From DATAGF01 sp963819845 (lineage in GTDB: Bacteria; Actinomycetota; Thermoleophilia; Miltoncostaeales; Miltoncostaeaceae), in contig CAWFXQ010000013.1 in the NCBI GenBank assembly GCA_963819845.1, positions 515,293-579,292 on the forward strand: 64,000 bases of DNA, written 5' to 3'. A program made the translations under genes and the position numbers. The notes beneath the pieces were generated by a model, which searched no databases, was not told where the DNA came from, and worked only from the letters and a program-made list of their open reading frames with translations. Positions 46,091-56,948 of this stretch are shown here, one piece after another (position 1 is the stretch's first letter; every line of letters starts with the position of its first letter).

Positions 46091-46645
46091 GTGGACTGGT
46101 CCGACATCCTCAAGCTCGCGCTCTCGATCTTCCTGATCGTGACCGGTCTCGGGCTCTCGTACCTGTTCCTGCGCATGGCGGGGGTCTTCCAGCGCCTCGG
46201 CGTCTCGCTGACGCGCGTCACCGACGAGGTCGTCCCGATCCTCAGCAAGGCCCAGACGACGGTCAACGGCGTCAACCTGGAGCTCGCCCGCGTGGACGAG
46301 ATCATGAAGACGGCCGTCGGCGCGACGAAGGGCGCCGAGAAGACCGTGCAGACCGTCTCCACGGCCGTGACCTCCCCCGTGCGCAAGATCACCGGCCTGG
46401 CCGCGGGCGCCCGCGAGGCCGTGGCCACCCTGCGCGCGCGCCGCGCCGCCGAGGCGGCCGACCGCGCGGCCGCGCCCCCACCGCCCCCGCCCCCGCCGCC
46501 CGGGCCGCCCCCGCCCGCGCCTCCCCCGCCGGCGGCCTCCGCCGAGCCCGACATCCCGGACGTGTCCGCGCCGCCGCCGCCGCCGCAGGCGCCGCTTCCC
46601 CCGCCGTCCGACGTCCCGCCGGCCCGCCACCCGAGCCCCTACTAG
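46091..46645 (+). CDS. DUF948-like membrane-anchored protein with proline-rich tail
   Basis: The 184-residue protein has one N-terminal membrane helix (ILKLALSIFLIVTGLGLSYLFL) and a helical stretch typical of DUF948 (RLGVSLTRVTDEVVPILSKAQTTVNGVN). A long Pro/Ala tail includes runs of nine prolines. In actinobacteria such a gene commonly stands between aspS/hisS and alaS, as it does here. Function unknown. The polyproline runs should require EF-P, which is encoded at 3.9 kb. Start GTG two bases after the mnmA stop. Confidence 0.75.
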   Translation: MDWSDILKLALSIFLIVTGLGLSYLFLRMAGVFQRLGVSLTRVTDEVVPILSKAQTTVNGVNLELARVDEIMKTAVGATKGAEKTVQTVSTAVTSPVRKITGLAAGAREAVATLRARRAAEAADRAAAPPPPPPPPPGPPPPAPPPPAASAEPDIPDVSAPPPPPQAPLPPPSDVPPARHPSPY

Positions 46646-46878
46646 TGAAGCGGCTCCTCACCATCGGGGCGATCGGGGGCTTCGTGGCCTGGCTTCACTC
46701 GATCGGGGCGCTCGACCGCGGCCTCTGGGCCGACACCATCGCCCGCGAGCGCGAGCGGATCCCCCGCGACCTCAAGGAGGCGCTCGAGGCCGGCAAGCGC
46801 GCCGCCGCCCAGGCCGAGGAGGACCTGGACCGCGAGGTGCGCGAGAGCTTCCGGGTCGACCCGGGGCCGCGCCCCTAG
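46645..46878 (+). CDS. Small YtxH-like membrane protein
   Basis: This protein has 77 residues with a hydrophobic N-terminus (LLTIGAIGGFVAWLHSIGAL) and a charged helical remainder (RDLKEALEAGKRAAAQAEEDLDREV) like YtxH/DUF6167-type proteins. Its GTG overlaps the TAG stop of the preceding gene, and the next gene starts the same way, so three small genes are coupled to mnmA. Role unknown, probably envelope-associated. Confidence 0.7.
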   Translation: MKRLLTIGAIGGFVAWLHSIGALDRGLWADTIARERERIPRDLKEALEAGKRAAAQAEEDLDREVRESFRVDPGPRP

Positions 46879-47179
46879 TGCTCCGGCCGGGCGTGGCCGA
46901 CGACACCGCCCAGCGCCTCGAGATGCTCCTGGTGATGCAGTGGCTCGACGAGGGCGCGAGCGACGACGGACGGGTGGCGCTGTCGGTCGCGACCGCGGCG
47001 TCGGAGCTGGGCCTCGAGGAGGGCCGGCCGGGCCTGCTGACCCTGATGCAGGCCCTGGGCGAGCTGGAGGCGGCCCGGCTCGCCCAGGTGTCCTGGCCGG
47101 CCGGCGCCCCCGGCCGCGAGGCGCTCGTCACCCTCTCGGCCGAGCTCCGGCACGACGCCCGCCGGCTCTTCGGGAGGCC

Positions 47180-47183
<4 letters not shown>
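46878..47183 (+). CDS. Hypothetical protein, 101 residues
   Basis: This soluble, helix-rich product (LEMLLVMQWLDEG, LSVATAASELGLEEGRPGLLTLMQALGELEAARLAQVSW) looks like a small winged-helix or helical module, but no family is recognised. The GTG start overlaps the preceding TAG. Its stop shares CTAG with the stop of aspS on the other strand, so the transcripts converge without any spacer. Confidence 0.6.
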
Positions 47184-48951
<1,768 letters not shown>

Positions 48952-48955
<4 letters not shown>

Positions 48956-50211
48956 GCGCGCAGCGCCTCGACCAGCCCGTCCAGGGGCACCTCGCGCTGC
49001 TCCCCGCTCTGCATGTCCCTCACGGTGGCGACCCCCGACTCGTGCTCGCGCGGCCCCAGGATCACCGTCCGGCGCGCGCCGAGGCTCGCGGCGTGCCGCA
49101 TCATGCCCTTCAAGCTGCGCCCGCGCAGGTCGGAGTCGCAGCGCAGGCCCGCGGCGCGCAGGCGCTGCAGCAGCGCCAGCCCCTCCAGGCGCAGCCCGTC
49201 GTCGGGGACGGCCAGGTAGCAGTCGAGCCGCGGGCGCCTCGTCCGCGCCCCCCTGCAGCGCCAGGACGATCCGCTCGACGCCGGCGCCGAAGCCGACCCC
49301 CGGGGTGGGCGGGCCGCCGAGCGCCTCGACCAGCCCGTCGTAGCGGCCGCCGCCGCCCACGGCGCTCTGGGCGCCGAGGCGGTCGCTGGTGAACTCGAAC
49401 ACGGTCATCGTGTAGTAGTCGAAGCCCCGCACCAGGGCCGGGTCCTCCTCGTGGGCGATGCCCAGGCGGTCGAGCGCCTCGAGCACGCGGGCGCGGTGGT
49501 CGGCGGCGGCCGGCGAGAGGTGGTCGAGCAGGACCGGCGCGCCGCGCATCACCTCGGCGACGGCCGGGTCCTTGCTGTCGAAGAGGCGCAGGGGGTTGTC
49601 GCGCATCCGGGCCCGGGCGTCCTCGTCGAGGGCGTCCCGGTGGTCCTCGAGGTACCGCACCAGCAGCGCCCGGTAGGGGCCGCGGCTCTCGGCGTCGCCC
49701 ATGCTCCCGACCCGCAGCGCCAGCCCCGGCACGCCCAGGGCGCGCAGGATGCCGTCGAGCAGGGCGATCACCTCGGCGTCGAGCAGCGGCGCGCCGCTGC
49801 CGATCGCCTCGGCGCCGAACTGCCAGTGCTCGCGGTAGCGGCCCGACTGGGGCGCCTCGTAGCGGAACATCGGGGCGAGGTACCAGAGCTTCACCGGCAG
49901 CGGCAGCTTGTGCATGCCGTGCTCGACGAACGCCCGCACGACCGGCGCCGTGCCCTCCGGCCGCAGCGTCAGCGAGCGGCCCCCCGGTCTTCGAAGGTGT
50001 ACATCTCCTTGCGCACGACGTCCGTGCTCGTGCCCACCCCGCGCACGAAGACCTCGGTCTCCTCGAAGGTCGGCGTCACGATCTCGCCGTAGCCGTGGCG
50101 CGCGAAGGCCTCGCGGGCCGTTCCGATGACGCGCTCGCGCAGCCGGGCCTCTGGGGGGAGCACGTCGCGCGTGCCCCGCGGCGCCGCGGGGCGGCGCCCT
50201 CCGTCGCTCAC
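48952..50211 (-). CDS. hisS: Histidyl-tRNA synthetase, two frameshifts
   Basis: Joined across frames the product is about 420 residues. It shows PRGTRDVLPPEARL, VTPTFEETEVFVRGVG and RAFVEHGMH. Motif 2-like YLAPMFRYEAPQSGRYREHWQFG and the HisRS-specific RGFDYYTMTVFEF and VGGGGRYDGL follow, and the anticodon domain ends at GLVEALRA. One G is missing in a six-base C run (plus strand) at 49980-49985, and the frame breaks again near 49231, between ADEAP and RLDCYLAV. Continuity on both sides suggests consensus errors in an intact essential gene. Start GTG overlapping the upstream gene. Confidence 0.92.
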
Positions 50212-50555
50212 CGGCTCGGCGGCCCGGCCCGCCGCTCCTCCCACTTGCGCATCTGGCGCTTGTACCGGAAGCGGTCCAGGAGGATGCCGAGGGGGATCAT
50301 CAGCCCGAAGGCGATGGCGGTGAGCAGGAGCGACCCGCCCGGGCTCTCCCCGACGATGTAGATGAGATAGGGGTAGAAGAGCGCCGCGACGATGCCGGCG
50401 CGCAGGAGGACGCCCTTGAACGAGGGCGGGGCCGGCTCGCCCGGCTTGCGCCTGGGCGCGCTCGTGGGCGCCCCGCCGGAGGCCTCCACCGCCGCCCGCT
50501 TGGGGTTGTGGACCGGCGGCGGGCCGGCGCTCTTGCGCCTCTTGCGCTTGGCCAC
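50208..50555 (-). CDS. Small two-helix membrane protein
   Basis: A 115-residue protein with a strongly basic, proline-rich N-terminus (AKRKRRKSAGPPPVHNPKR) and two hydrophobic segments in the second half (LLRAGIVAALFYPYLIYIV and LLLTAIAFGLMIPLGILL). A basic tail follows (RFRYKRQMRKWEERR). No named family is recognised. It begins five bases after ftcD and ends in the hisS start (GTGA). Confidence 0.65.
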   Translation of the reverse strand: MAKRKRRKSAGPPPVHNPKRAAVEASGGAPTSAPRRKPGEPAPPSFKGVLLRAGIVAALFYPYLIYIVGESPGGSLLLTAIAFGLMIPLGILLDRFRYKRQMRKWEERRAGPPSR

Positions 50556-50560
50556 GCGCC

Positions 50561-51502
50561 CTACCGCCGGGAGCCGCGGCGCAGGCCCGGGACGCGCAGC
50601 TCCAGGATCTGGCCGGGCCGCATGCCCGCGATCCGCAGCGCCGAGGGGCTCGGCCCGGCCAGGGCCGCCTGCGGCACCAGGCCCACCAGCTCGGCGTCGC
50701 CGCTCTCGACCCCCACCGCCTCGGCCGCCGCCCGCACCGCCCCGATGACCAGCGCCGGCGGCGCGGCGCGGTGGTCCTCGATGTTCATCGACACCTGGGC
50801 CATGCCGGCCTCGGGCAGGTAGAGGCCGAGCGCCCGCACGCCGGGCGGGCCGCCGCCGGCCTCGCGCACCCGGGCCGCGATGGCGCGGGCGTCGGTGAGC
50901 GTGCCGTCGGGCAGCCAGACGTTCAGGGCGATCAGCGGCGGGCGCACCCCCACGAGCACCGCGCCGGCGGTCGGGTGCAGGCGCGGGGGCCCGTGATCGG
51001 GCACCAGCTCGCCCTCGTCGATCGCGCGGCCCAGCTCCTCGAGGCCCCCGCGGCGGAAGTCGCGCGGCAGCGTGCGGGCCGGGTCGGTCGCCACGGCCCC
51101 GTAGAGGAAGACCGGGAGGTTCAGCTCCTGGCCCAGGCGGGCGGCCAGGCCCAGCGCGATCTCGGACGCGAGCGGGATGTCCTCGTCGTCGAGCGCCACG
51201 ATGGGCGCGACGTCGAGGGCGCCGATGCGCGGGTGCGCGCCGCGGTGGCGGCGCAGGTCGACGAGGTCGATGCACGCGCCCGCGAGCTCCACCAGGGCGT
51301 CCTGGATGGCCGGCGCGTCGCCGACGACGGTCAGCACGCTGCGGTCGTGATCGGCGTCGGAGTGGACGTCGGCGACCCGGGCGCCGGGCACGCGGCAGGC
51401 GTCCGCGAGCGCCGCCACCGTGTGGGGGTCGCGGCCCTCGCTGACGTTCGGGACGGCGACCGCCGGCGGCGGCGGCGGCGACGGCGGGAGCCGCTCCGCC
51501 AG
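50561..51502 (-). CDS. Glutamate formiminotransferase, standalone
   Basis: This 313-residue protein matches the formiminotransferase part of FTCD, which moves a formimino group between glutamate and tetrahydrofolate. Visible blocks are VPNVSEGRDPHTV, DVHSDADHDRSVLTVVG, RRHRGAHPRIGALDVAP with the catalytic His, and LPEAGMAQVSMNIEDH. The cyclodeaminase domain is absent. The first conventional start (GTG 51418) would delete the conserved VPNVSEGRD. A CTG at 51502 has AAGGAG nine bases upstream and is used. A short polyproline run precedes the domain. Confidence 0.85.
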   Translation of the reverse strand: MAERLPPSPPPPPAVAVPNVSEGRDPHTVAALADACRVPGARVADVHSDADHDRSVLTVVGDAPAIQDALVELAGACIDLVDLRRHRGAHPRIGALDVAPIVALDDEDIPLASEIALGLAARLGQELNLPVFLYGAVATDPARTLPRDFRRGGLEELGRAIDEGELVPDHGPPRLHPTAGAVLVGVRPPLIALNVWLPDGTLTDARAIAARVREAGGGPPGVRALGLYLPEAGMAQVSMNIEDHRAAPPALVIGAVRAAAEAVGVESGDAELVGLVPQAALAGPSPSALRIAGMRPGQILELRVPGLRRGSRR

Positions 51503-51560
51503 GAGCGCCCGCTCCTTGTGCGGCCATGGGGCCGCCGCTACCGTTCACCAGTAAACCACC

Positions 51561-53311
51561 TTGACGATACTGCTCCGACTCCTCGGCTTCCTGCGCCCCT
51601 ACTCGGGCAAGGTCGCGATCACCGCGCTCTGCGCAGCGGGCCTGATGGCGTGCTCCATCACCTTGCCATACCTGACCGGCCGGGTGATCGACGACGTGCT
51701 GCAGGCCGGCGACCGCGGCGCGCTCGCCCCGCTGGTGTGGGCGGTGGTCGTCATCGCGCTGGTGCGGATGGCCCTGGGGGTGGTGCGGCGGTGGTCTCCG
51801 GGCGGGTGAGCCTGGCCGTCGAGTACGACCTGCGCGCGCGCCTGTTCGGCCATCTGCAGCGCATGTCGTTCGCCTACTTCGACCGCATGCCGGTGGGCCA
51901 GCTCATGTCGCGGGCCACCAGCGACCTCCAGACCGTGCGCTTCTTCCTGGGCTACGGCCTGATCTTCTTCTTCATGCAGGCCTTCACGCTGGTGATCATC
52001 ACCGTGATCCTGCTGGTGATGGACTGGTCGCTGGCGCTTCTGGCGCTGCTGATGGGCCCGGCGCTGCTCGCGGTGGCCTGGCGCTACAGCCGCCGGTCGA
52101 ACCCCGTGCTCGATCGACGTGCAGCAGAAGATCGGCGAGGTCACCGAGATGGCCGAGGAGAGCGCGGTCGGCATCCGCGTCATCAAGGCGTTCGGGCGCG
52201 AGTCGGACCGCTCCGAGCGCTTCGGCGCGACGGCGCGGCGGGCCTTCGACCGCAGCATGGACGCGGCCCACATCCGCGCCCTCTACCAGCCGCTGATGGG
52301 CTTCCTGCCGATCCTCGGGCTGGGGGTGGTGCTGGTCTACGGCGGCATCCAGACCATCGACGGCGCCATGACCCTCGGCGAGTTCGTCGCCTTCTACCTC
52401 TACCTCACCCTGCTGATGGTCGCCGTTCCGCTCGCTCGGCATGCTGATCGGCCAGGCGCAGCGGGCCATCGCCGGCGGCACCCGCATCTTCGAGGTGCTC
52501 GACGCCGTGCCCGACGTGCGCGACCGGCCCGGCGCCGGCCGATGCCGCCGGGCGACGGCGCACATCCGCTTCGAGGGCGTCGGGTTCGCCTACGACCCCG
52601 ACGGGCCGCGGGTGCTCGAGGACATCGACCTCGACATCCCGGCCGGGCGCTCGGTCGCGCTCATCGGGCCGACCGGCTCGGGCAAGACGACGCTCACCCA
52701 GCTCATCCCGCGCTACTACGACGCGACGGAGGGGCGGGTGCTGGTCGACGGCGCCGACGTGCGCGAGCGTCCGCATCGACGAGCTGCGCCGCGCGGTCGG
52801 CGTCGTCTCGCAGGACCCGTTCCTCTTCTCCACCACCGTGCGCGAGAACATCGCCTACGGCCGGCCCGAGGCCACCGACGAGGAGGTCCGCCGCGCCGCC
52901 CGCATGGCCCAGGCCGAGGAGTTCATCGACGCGCTGCCCGAGGGCTTCGACACCGTCGTGGGCGAGCGCGGCTACACGCTCTCGGGCGGCCAGCGCCAGC
53001 GGGTCGCGATCGCGCGGGCGCTCATCACCGACCCGCGCATCCTGATCCTCGACGAGGCCACCGCCTCGGTCGACGCCTCCACCGAGCGCGAGATCCAGGC
53101 GGCCCTGGCCGCGGTGATGGAGGGGCGCACCACGCTCGTGATCGCCCACCGCCTCTCGACCGTGGCGCTCGCCGACGAGCTGGTGGTGCTGGAGGAGGGC
53201 CGGGTCGCCGCCCGCGGCACCCACGAGGAGCTCTACGAGGCCAGCGACGTGTACCGCGAGATCCACGACGGCGGGCTCGCCCGCCCCGACCTGCTGGCGC
53301 GCGAGGCGTGA
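51561..53311 (+). CDS. ABC exporter half-transporter (first of pair), several frameshifts
   Basis: Joined across frames this is about 583 residues: a six-helix exporter membrane domain (LLGFLRPYSGKVAITALCAAG ... RLFGHLQRMSFAYFDRMPVGQLMSRATSD) and an ATPase domain. The latter has Walker A GPTGSGKTTLTQL, Q-loop VVSQDPFLFS, signature LSGGQRQRVAIARAL, Walker B ILILDEATASVD and the H-loop AHRLS. Breaks fall near 51790 (one G lost), 52111 (extra G), 52433 and 52768 (extra C). Start is TTG at 51561. It overlaps the second gene by GTGA, so they probably form a heterodimer. Substrate unknown. Confidence 0.88.
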
Positions 53312-55103
53312 GCACCCGCGCCGCCACGAGCCCCGCGCCCGATCGGCGCCCGCCCCGACGGCCGCTGCCGCACGCGCAAGCTGCGCCGCCTGCTGCCCTA
53401 CTTCCGGCCCTACGCGGGACGGGCGTCGGCGACGGTGCTGCTGATGCTGGTGGTCACCGCGGCCGGCCTCGCCATCCCGGCGCTCGCCCAGTTCGGCATC
53501 GACGACGGCATCAGCGCCGGCGACACGCGGCGTGCTCGTGCTGGCGGTCGGCCTGTTCGTGGCGGCCGGCCTCGTCGGCTGGCTGGCCGGCTACTACCAG
53601 AGCTACCTGTCGAGCTGGGTCGGCGAGCGGGTGCTGCTCGACCTGCGCACCGACACGTTCCGCCACCTCATGCGCCTCGAGCTCGGGTACCACGAGCGGA
53701 CGCCCACCGGCCGCACCGTCAGCCGGCTGACCAGCGACATCGAGGCCCTCAACCAGCTCGTCATCGACGGCGCGACCTCGCTGGTCGTCAACGGGCTCAC
53801 CTTCTTCGGCGTCGTGGCGATCCTGTTCGCCTACGACGTCCAGCTCGCGCTGATGACCTTCGTGATCTTCCCGGCGCTGGCGATCGGCACCGCGCTCTTC
53901 CGCGTCTACTCCACCCGCGCCTACCGGCGCACGCGCGAGCGCGTGGCCGACGTGCTGGCGACGCTGCAGGAGACCCTGGCCGGCATCCGCGTGGTCCAGG
54001 GCTTCGGCCGCCAGGAGCCCTCGGAGCGGGTCTTCCGCCGGGTCAACGAGGAGTACCGCGAGGCCAACATGGCCACGATCCGCCTGTCGGGCGCCTACTT
54101 CCCGGGCGTCGAGCTGCTGGCCGGCATCGGCACGGCGATCATCCTCTACTTCGGCTCGACGCGGGTGCTCGACCAGGACATGTCGGTCGGGGTCATGGTC
54201 GCCTTCGTCGGCTACCTGTCGAGCTTCTTCGACCCGATCCAGCAGCTCTCCCAGCTCTACAACACCTTCCAGTCGGCCATGGCGGCGCTGGAGAAGATCT
54301 TCGGCGTGCTCGACACCGAGCCCGAGCTGAGCCGACCCGCCCGACTGCGCGCCCCTGCCGCCGATCGAGGGGCGCGTGGAGCTTCGCGGGCGTCAGCTTC
54401 GGCTACGGCGCCGACGACGTCGTGCACGACGTCGACCTCCACATCGCGCCGGGCGAGACGGTCGCGCTGGTGGGGTCCACCGGCGCCGGCAAGTCGACGC
54501 TGGCCAAGCTCATCGCCCGCTTCTACGACCCGCGGCAGGGCAGCGTGCTGATCGACGGCCACGACCTGCGCGACGTGTCGATCCGCTCGCTGCGCGACCA
54601 GCTCGCGATCGTCCCCCAGGAGGGCCACCTGTTCGCGGGCACGATCGCCGAGAACCTGGCCTTCGGCCGGCCCGAGGCCACCGACGAGGAGCTGGCCGCG
54701 GCGGCCGCGGCCGTCGGCGCGGCCGGCTTCATCGAGGCGCTGCCCGAGGGCTACGACACCCGCATCAACGAGCGCGGCTCGGGCCTGTCGGCCGGCCAGC
54801 GCCAGCTCGTGTCGTTCGCCCGGGCCCTGGTCGCCGACCCGCGCCTGCTGATCCTCGACGAGGCCACCTCCTCGGTCGACCTGCGCGCCGAGAGCCGCAT
54901 CGACGAGGCCCTTCGCACCCTGCTGGCCGGCCGCACCTCGATCGTCATCGCCCACCGCCTGTAGCACGATCCGCGACGCCGACCGCATCGTCGTGCTCGA
55001 GGGCGGCCGGGTCGTCGAGCAGGGCAGCCACGACGAGCTGATGGCCGCCGACGGCCGCTACGCCGAGCTCTACGGCGACTGGGAGGCGGCCGCCGCCGCG
55101 TAG
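53308..55103 (+). CDS. ABC exporter half-transporter (second of pair), several frameshifts
   Basis: Joined product of about 600 residues. The membrane domain contains LLPYFRPYAGRASATVLL, FRHLMRLELGYHERTPTGRTVSRLTSD and IRVVQGFGRQEPSERVFR. The ATPase domain has Walker A GSTGAGKSTLAKL, the signature LSAGQRQLVSFARAL (Ala for the usual second Gly) and Walker B LLILDEATSSVD. Extra bases interrupt it near 53345, at 53531, 54332, 54391 and 54962. The last makes a false TAG in AHRLSTIRDAD. With the preceding gene it forms the heterodimer type found in multidrug or lipid exporters. Confidence 0.88.
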
Positions 55104-55119
55104 CCCCGGGCGCCCCGAG

Positions 55120-55320
55120 CGCCCGTGTCCGTGCTCGCGCCCGAGATCGGTGTCGAACATCGCCGGGTCGTCGGTCGCCAGCGAGCACCGCACGCCGGCC
55201 GCCACCAGGGCCGGGAGCGGGTGCGCGGCCAGGGAGGCGACGGCTCCGGTGCGCAGGTTGGACACCGGGCAGACATCGAGCACCACGCCGGTGTCGGCGA
55301 GCTCCCCTCGTAGGCCGGGC
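55120..55320 (-). pseudogene. Adenosine deaminase fragment
   Basis: The minus strand encodes a piece of about 60 residues that reads GLRGELADTGVVLDVCPVSNLRTGAVASL, then LVAAGVRCSLATDDPAMFDTDLG. This is the conserved region of adenosine/adenine deaminases that contains the zinc- and substrate-binding Asp pair. Both ends are missing: upstream lies tRNA-Gln, downstream the ABC gene. It is a decayed remnant, or a piece left by assembly error. Confidence 0.65.
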
Positions 55321-55368
55321 GTGAAGCCCTCTGGAGGGGTTTGGTACCATCCTCGGCGCCTCCGGCGG

Positions 55369-55439
55369 TGGGGGATCGTCTAGCGGTAGGACGCCGGGTT
55401 CTGGCCCCGGTAGCGGGGGTTCGAATCCTCCTCCCCCAG
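55369..55439 (+). tRNA. tRNA-Gln(CTG)
   Basis: The cloverleaf folds well. Acceptor arm TGGGGGA pairs with TCCCCCA, and anticodon stem CCGGG/CCCGG encloses the loop TTCTGGC with anticodon CTG. The T arm has TTCGAAT. No CCA is encoded. It lies 39 bases before tRNA-Glu, and the two are probably co-transcribed. Confidence 0.92.
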
Positions 55440-55478
55440 CTTTCCACCCCCTCCGGCGGGCGAGCACCACCGACGCAC

Positions 55479-55551
55479 GGCGCATTCGTCTAGGGGCCTA
55501 GGACGCCGCCCTCTCACGGCGGTAACACGGGTTCAAATCCCGTATGCGCTA
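55479..55551 (+). tRNA. tRNA-Glu(CTC)
   Basis: Acceptor arm GGCGCAT pairs with ATGCGCT, with one G-T pair at the end. Anticodon stem CCGCC/GGCGG encloses CTCTCAC with anticodon CTC, and the T loop is TTCAAAT. No CCA is encoded. A factor-independent terminator follows about 20 bases downstream. Confidence 0.92.
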
Positions 55552-55572
55552 CTCAGCAAGTGACCACGAAAG

Positions 55573-55594
55573 CCCCGCACAAGCGGGGTTTTTT
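55573..55594 (+). terminator. Factor-independent terminator after the tRNA pair
   Basis: Stem CCCCGC/GCGGGG with loop ACAA is followed by six Ts. It ends the tRNA-Gln/tRNA-Glu transcript. Confidence 0.88.
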
Positions 55595-55654
55595 GATGCC
55601 ACCGATCGGCCCCGGCTCATTCCCGGGCCAGGAGGCGCCTGCTCCGCGGAGCGG

Positions 55655-56727
55655 TCACGGCGTCACCGCGACCTTGATGACGCCGTCCTCCTGGTTCGAG
55701 AAGAGCGAGTAGGCCTCCTCGATCTCGTCGAGGGCGAAGCGGTGCGTGATGAGCTGGCCGAGGTTGAGGCGGCCGGTCTTCACGAGGGTCATCAGGGCGC
55801 CGAGCCGCTTCTTGCCCCCGGGCAGAGGGTGGTGCGGATGTCGATGTCGCCGATGCCGTAGATGAACGGCTCGAGCGGGATCGTCACCTTGTCGCCGTAG
55901 ACGCCGAGCGACGACACGATCCCGGCCGGCCGCACGGTCTTCAAGCAGTTCTCGAACGTCTCCTGGATCCCGAGCGCCTCGATCGCCACGTCGGCGCCGC
56001 GGCCGTCGGTGAGCGCCTTCACCTTCGCGACCGGGTCTTCCTGGGTGTAGTCGATGACGATGTCGGCGCCCATGGTGCGGGCCATCTCGAGGCGCGTCGG
56101 GTTCGCGTCCACGGCGATCACGAGCCCCGCGCCGCGCAGGCGTGCGCCGGCCGTGGCGCAGAGCCCGATCGGCCCCTGGGCGAACACGACCACCGAGTCG
56201 CCGAGCTGGACATCGGCGGTCTCGACCGCCGAGATGCCGGTGGTGGCGATGTCGGTGACGAAGAGGACCTCCTCGTCCGAAAGGCCCTCGGGGATCTTGG
56301 CGAGGTTGGCCTGCGCGTAGGGAACGCGGAAGTACTCAGCCTGGACGCCGTCCATGGAGTTGCCGAGGCGCCAGCCGCCGATGATGCCCCACTGGTCCTC
56401 GAAGCCGGCGCACTGCGAGAAGTCGCCGGCCTGGCAGAAGTAGCAGGTGCCGCACGGGGTGATGGCACCGACCACGACCCGGTCCCCGACCTCGTAGCCC
56501 TTCACCGCCTCGCCGACCTCCTGGATGACCCCGGCAGGCTCGTGGCCCACGACGCGGCCCGGCGCGACCGGGTACTCCCCGCGCCAGATGTGGGAGTCGG
56601 TGCCGCAGATCGTCGTGGTGGTGATCTTCACGATCGCCTCGGTGGGGCCGCACCGCGGCACGGGGACCTCTTCGATGTGGATGTCGCGGACCTCCTTGAA
56701 GACGGCCGCGCGCATGGTCTCCGGCAT
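55655..56727 (-). CDS. Zinc-dependent alcohol dehydrogenase (MDR family), one frameshift
   Basis: The joined product is 357 residues. Catalytic zinc ligands are in TICGTDSHIW and GHEPAGVI. The structural zinc site has four cysteines, CGTCYFCQAGDFSQC. The NAD(P) fold shows VVVFAQGPIGLCATAGARLRG, with Asp after strand 2 (VIAVDANPTRLE), which favours NAD. The profile resembles secondary-alcohol and isopropanol-type dehydrogenases. One base is missing in the C5 run at 55815-55819; the other frame continues through KKRLGALMTLVKTGRLNLGQL to VAVTP. It diverges from the histidine kinase gene. Confidence 0.88.
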
Positions 56728-56948
56728 GCCACTCCTCTTCGGGGACGGGGTCGGCCGCCCGATACTCGCCGGGCCGCGCCGACGCGGCAACGCGCGGATG
56801 CCCTCGCCGGCTCGGCACCGCCTGCCGGATGGCGCCGAGAGCGCCTTGGCTGCCGGGATGCGCGGGCGTGGCCGCACACGGCCGACGCCTCACCCGTTCG
56901 GGTGACGCCGCCTTGCCGCTCCGCGTGCCAAAGCACTAGAGTCTTACG

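Noticed and set aside
52520..52570. Frameshift in the ABC linker before AHIRFEG
   Set aside because: The linker residues are variable in the family, so the open frame GAGRCRRATAHIRF can be real without an indel.
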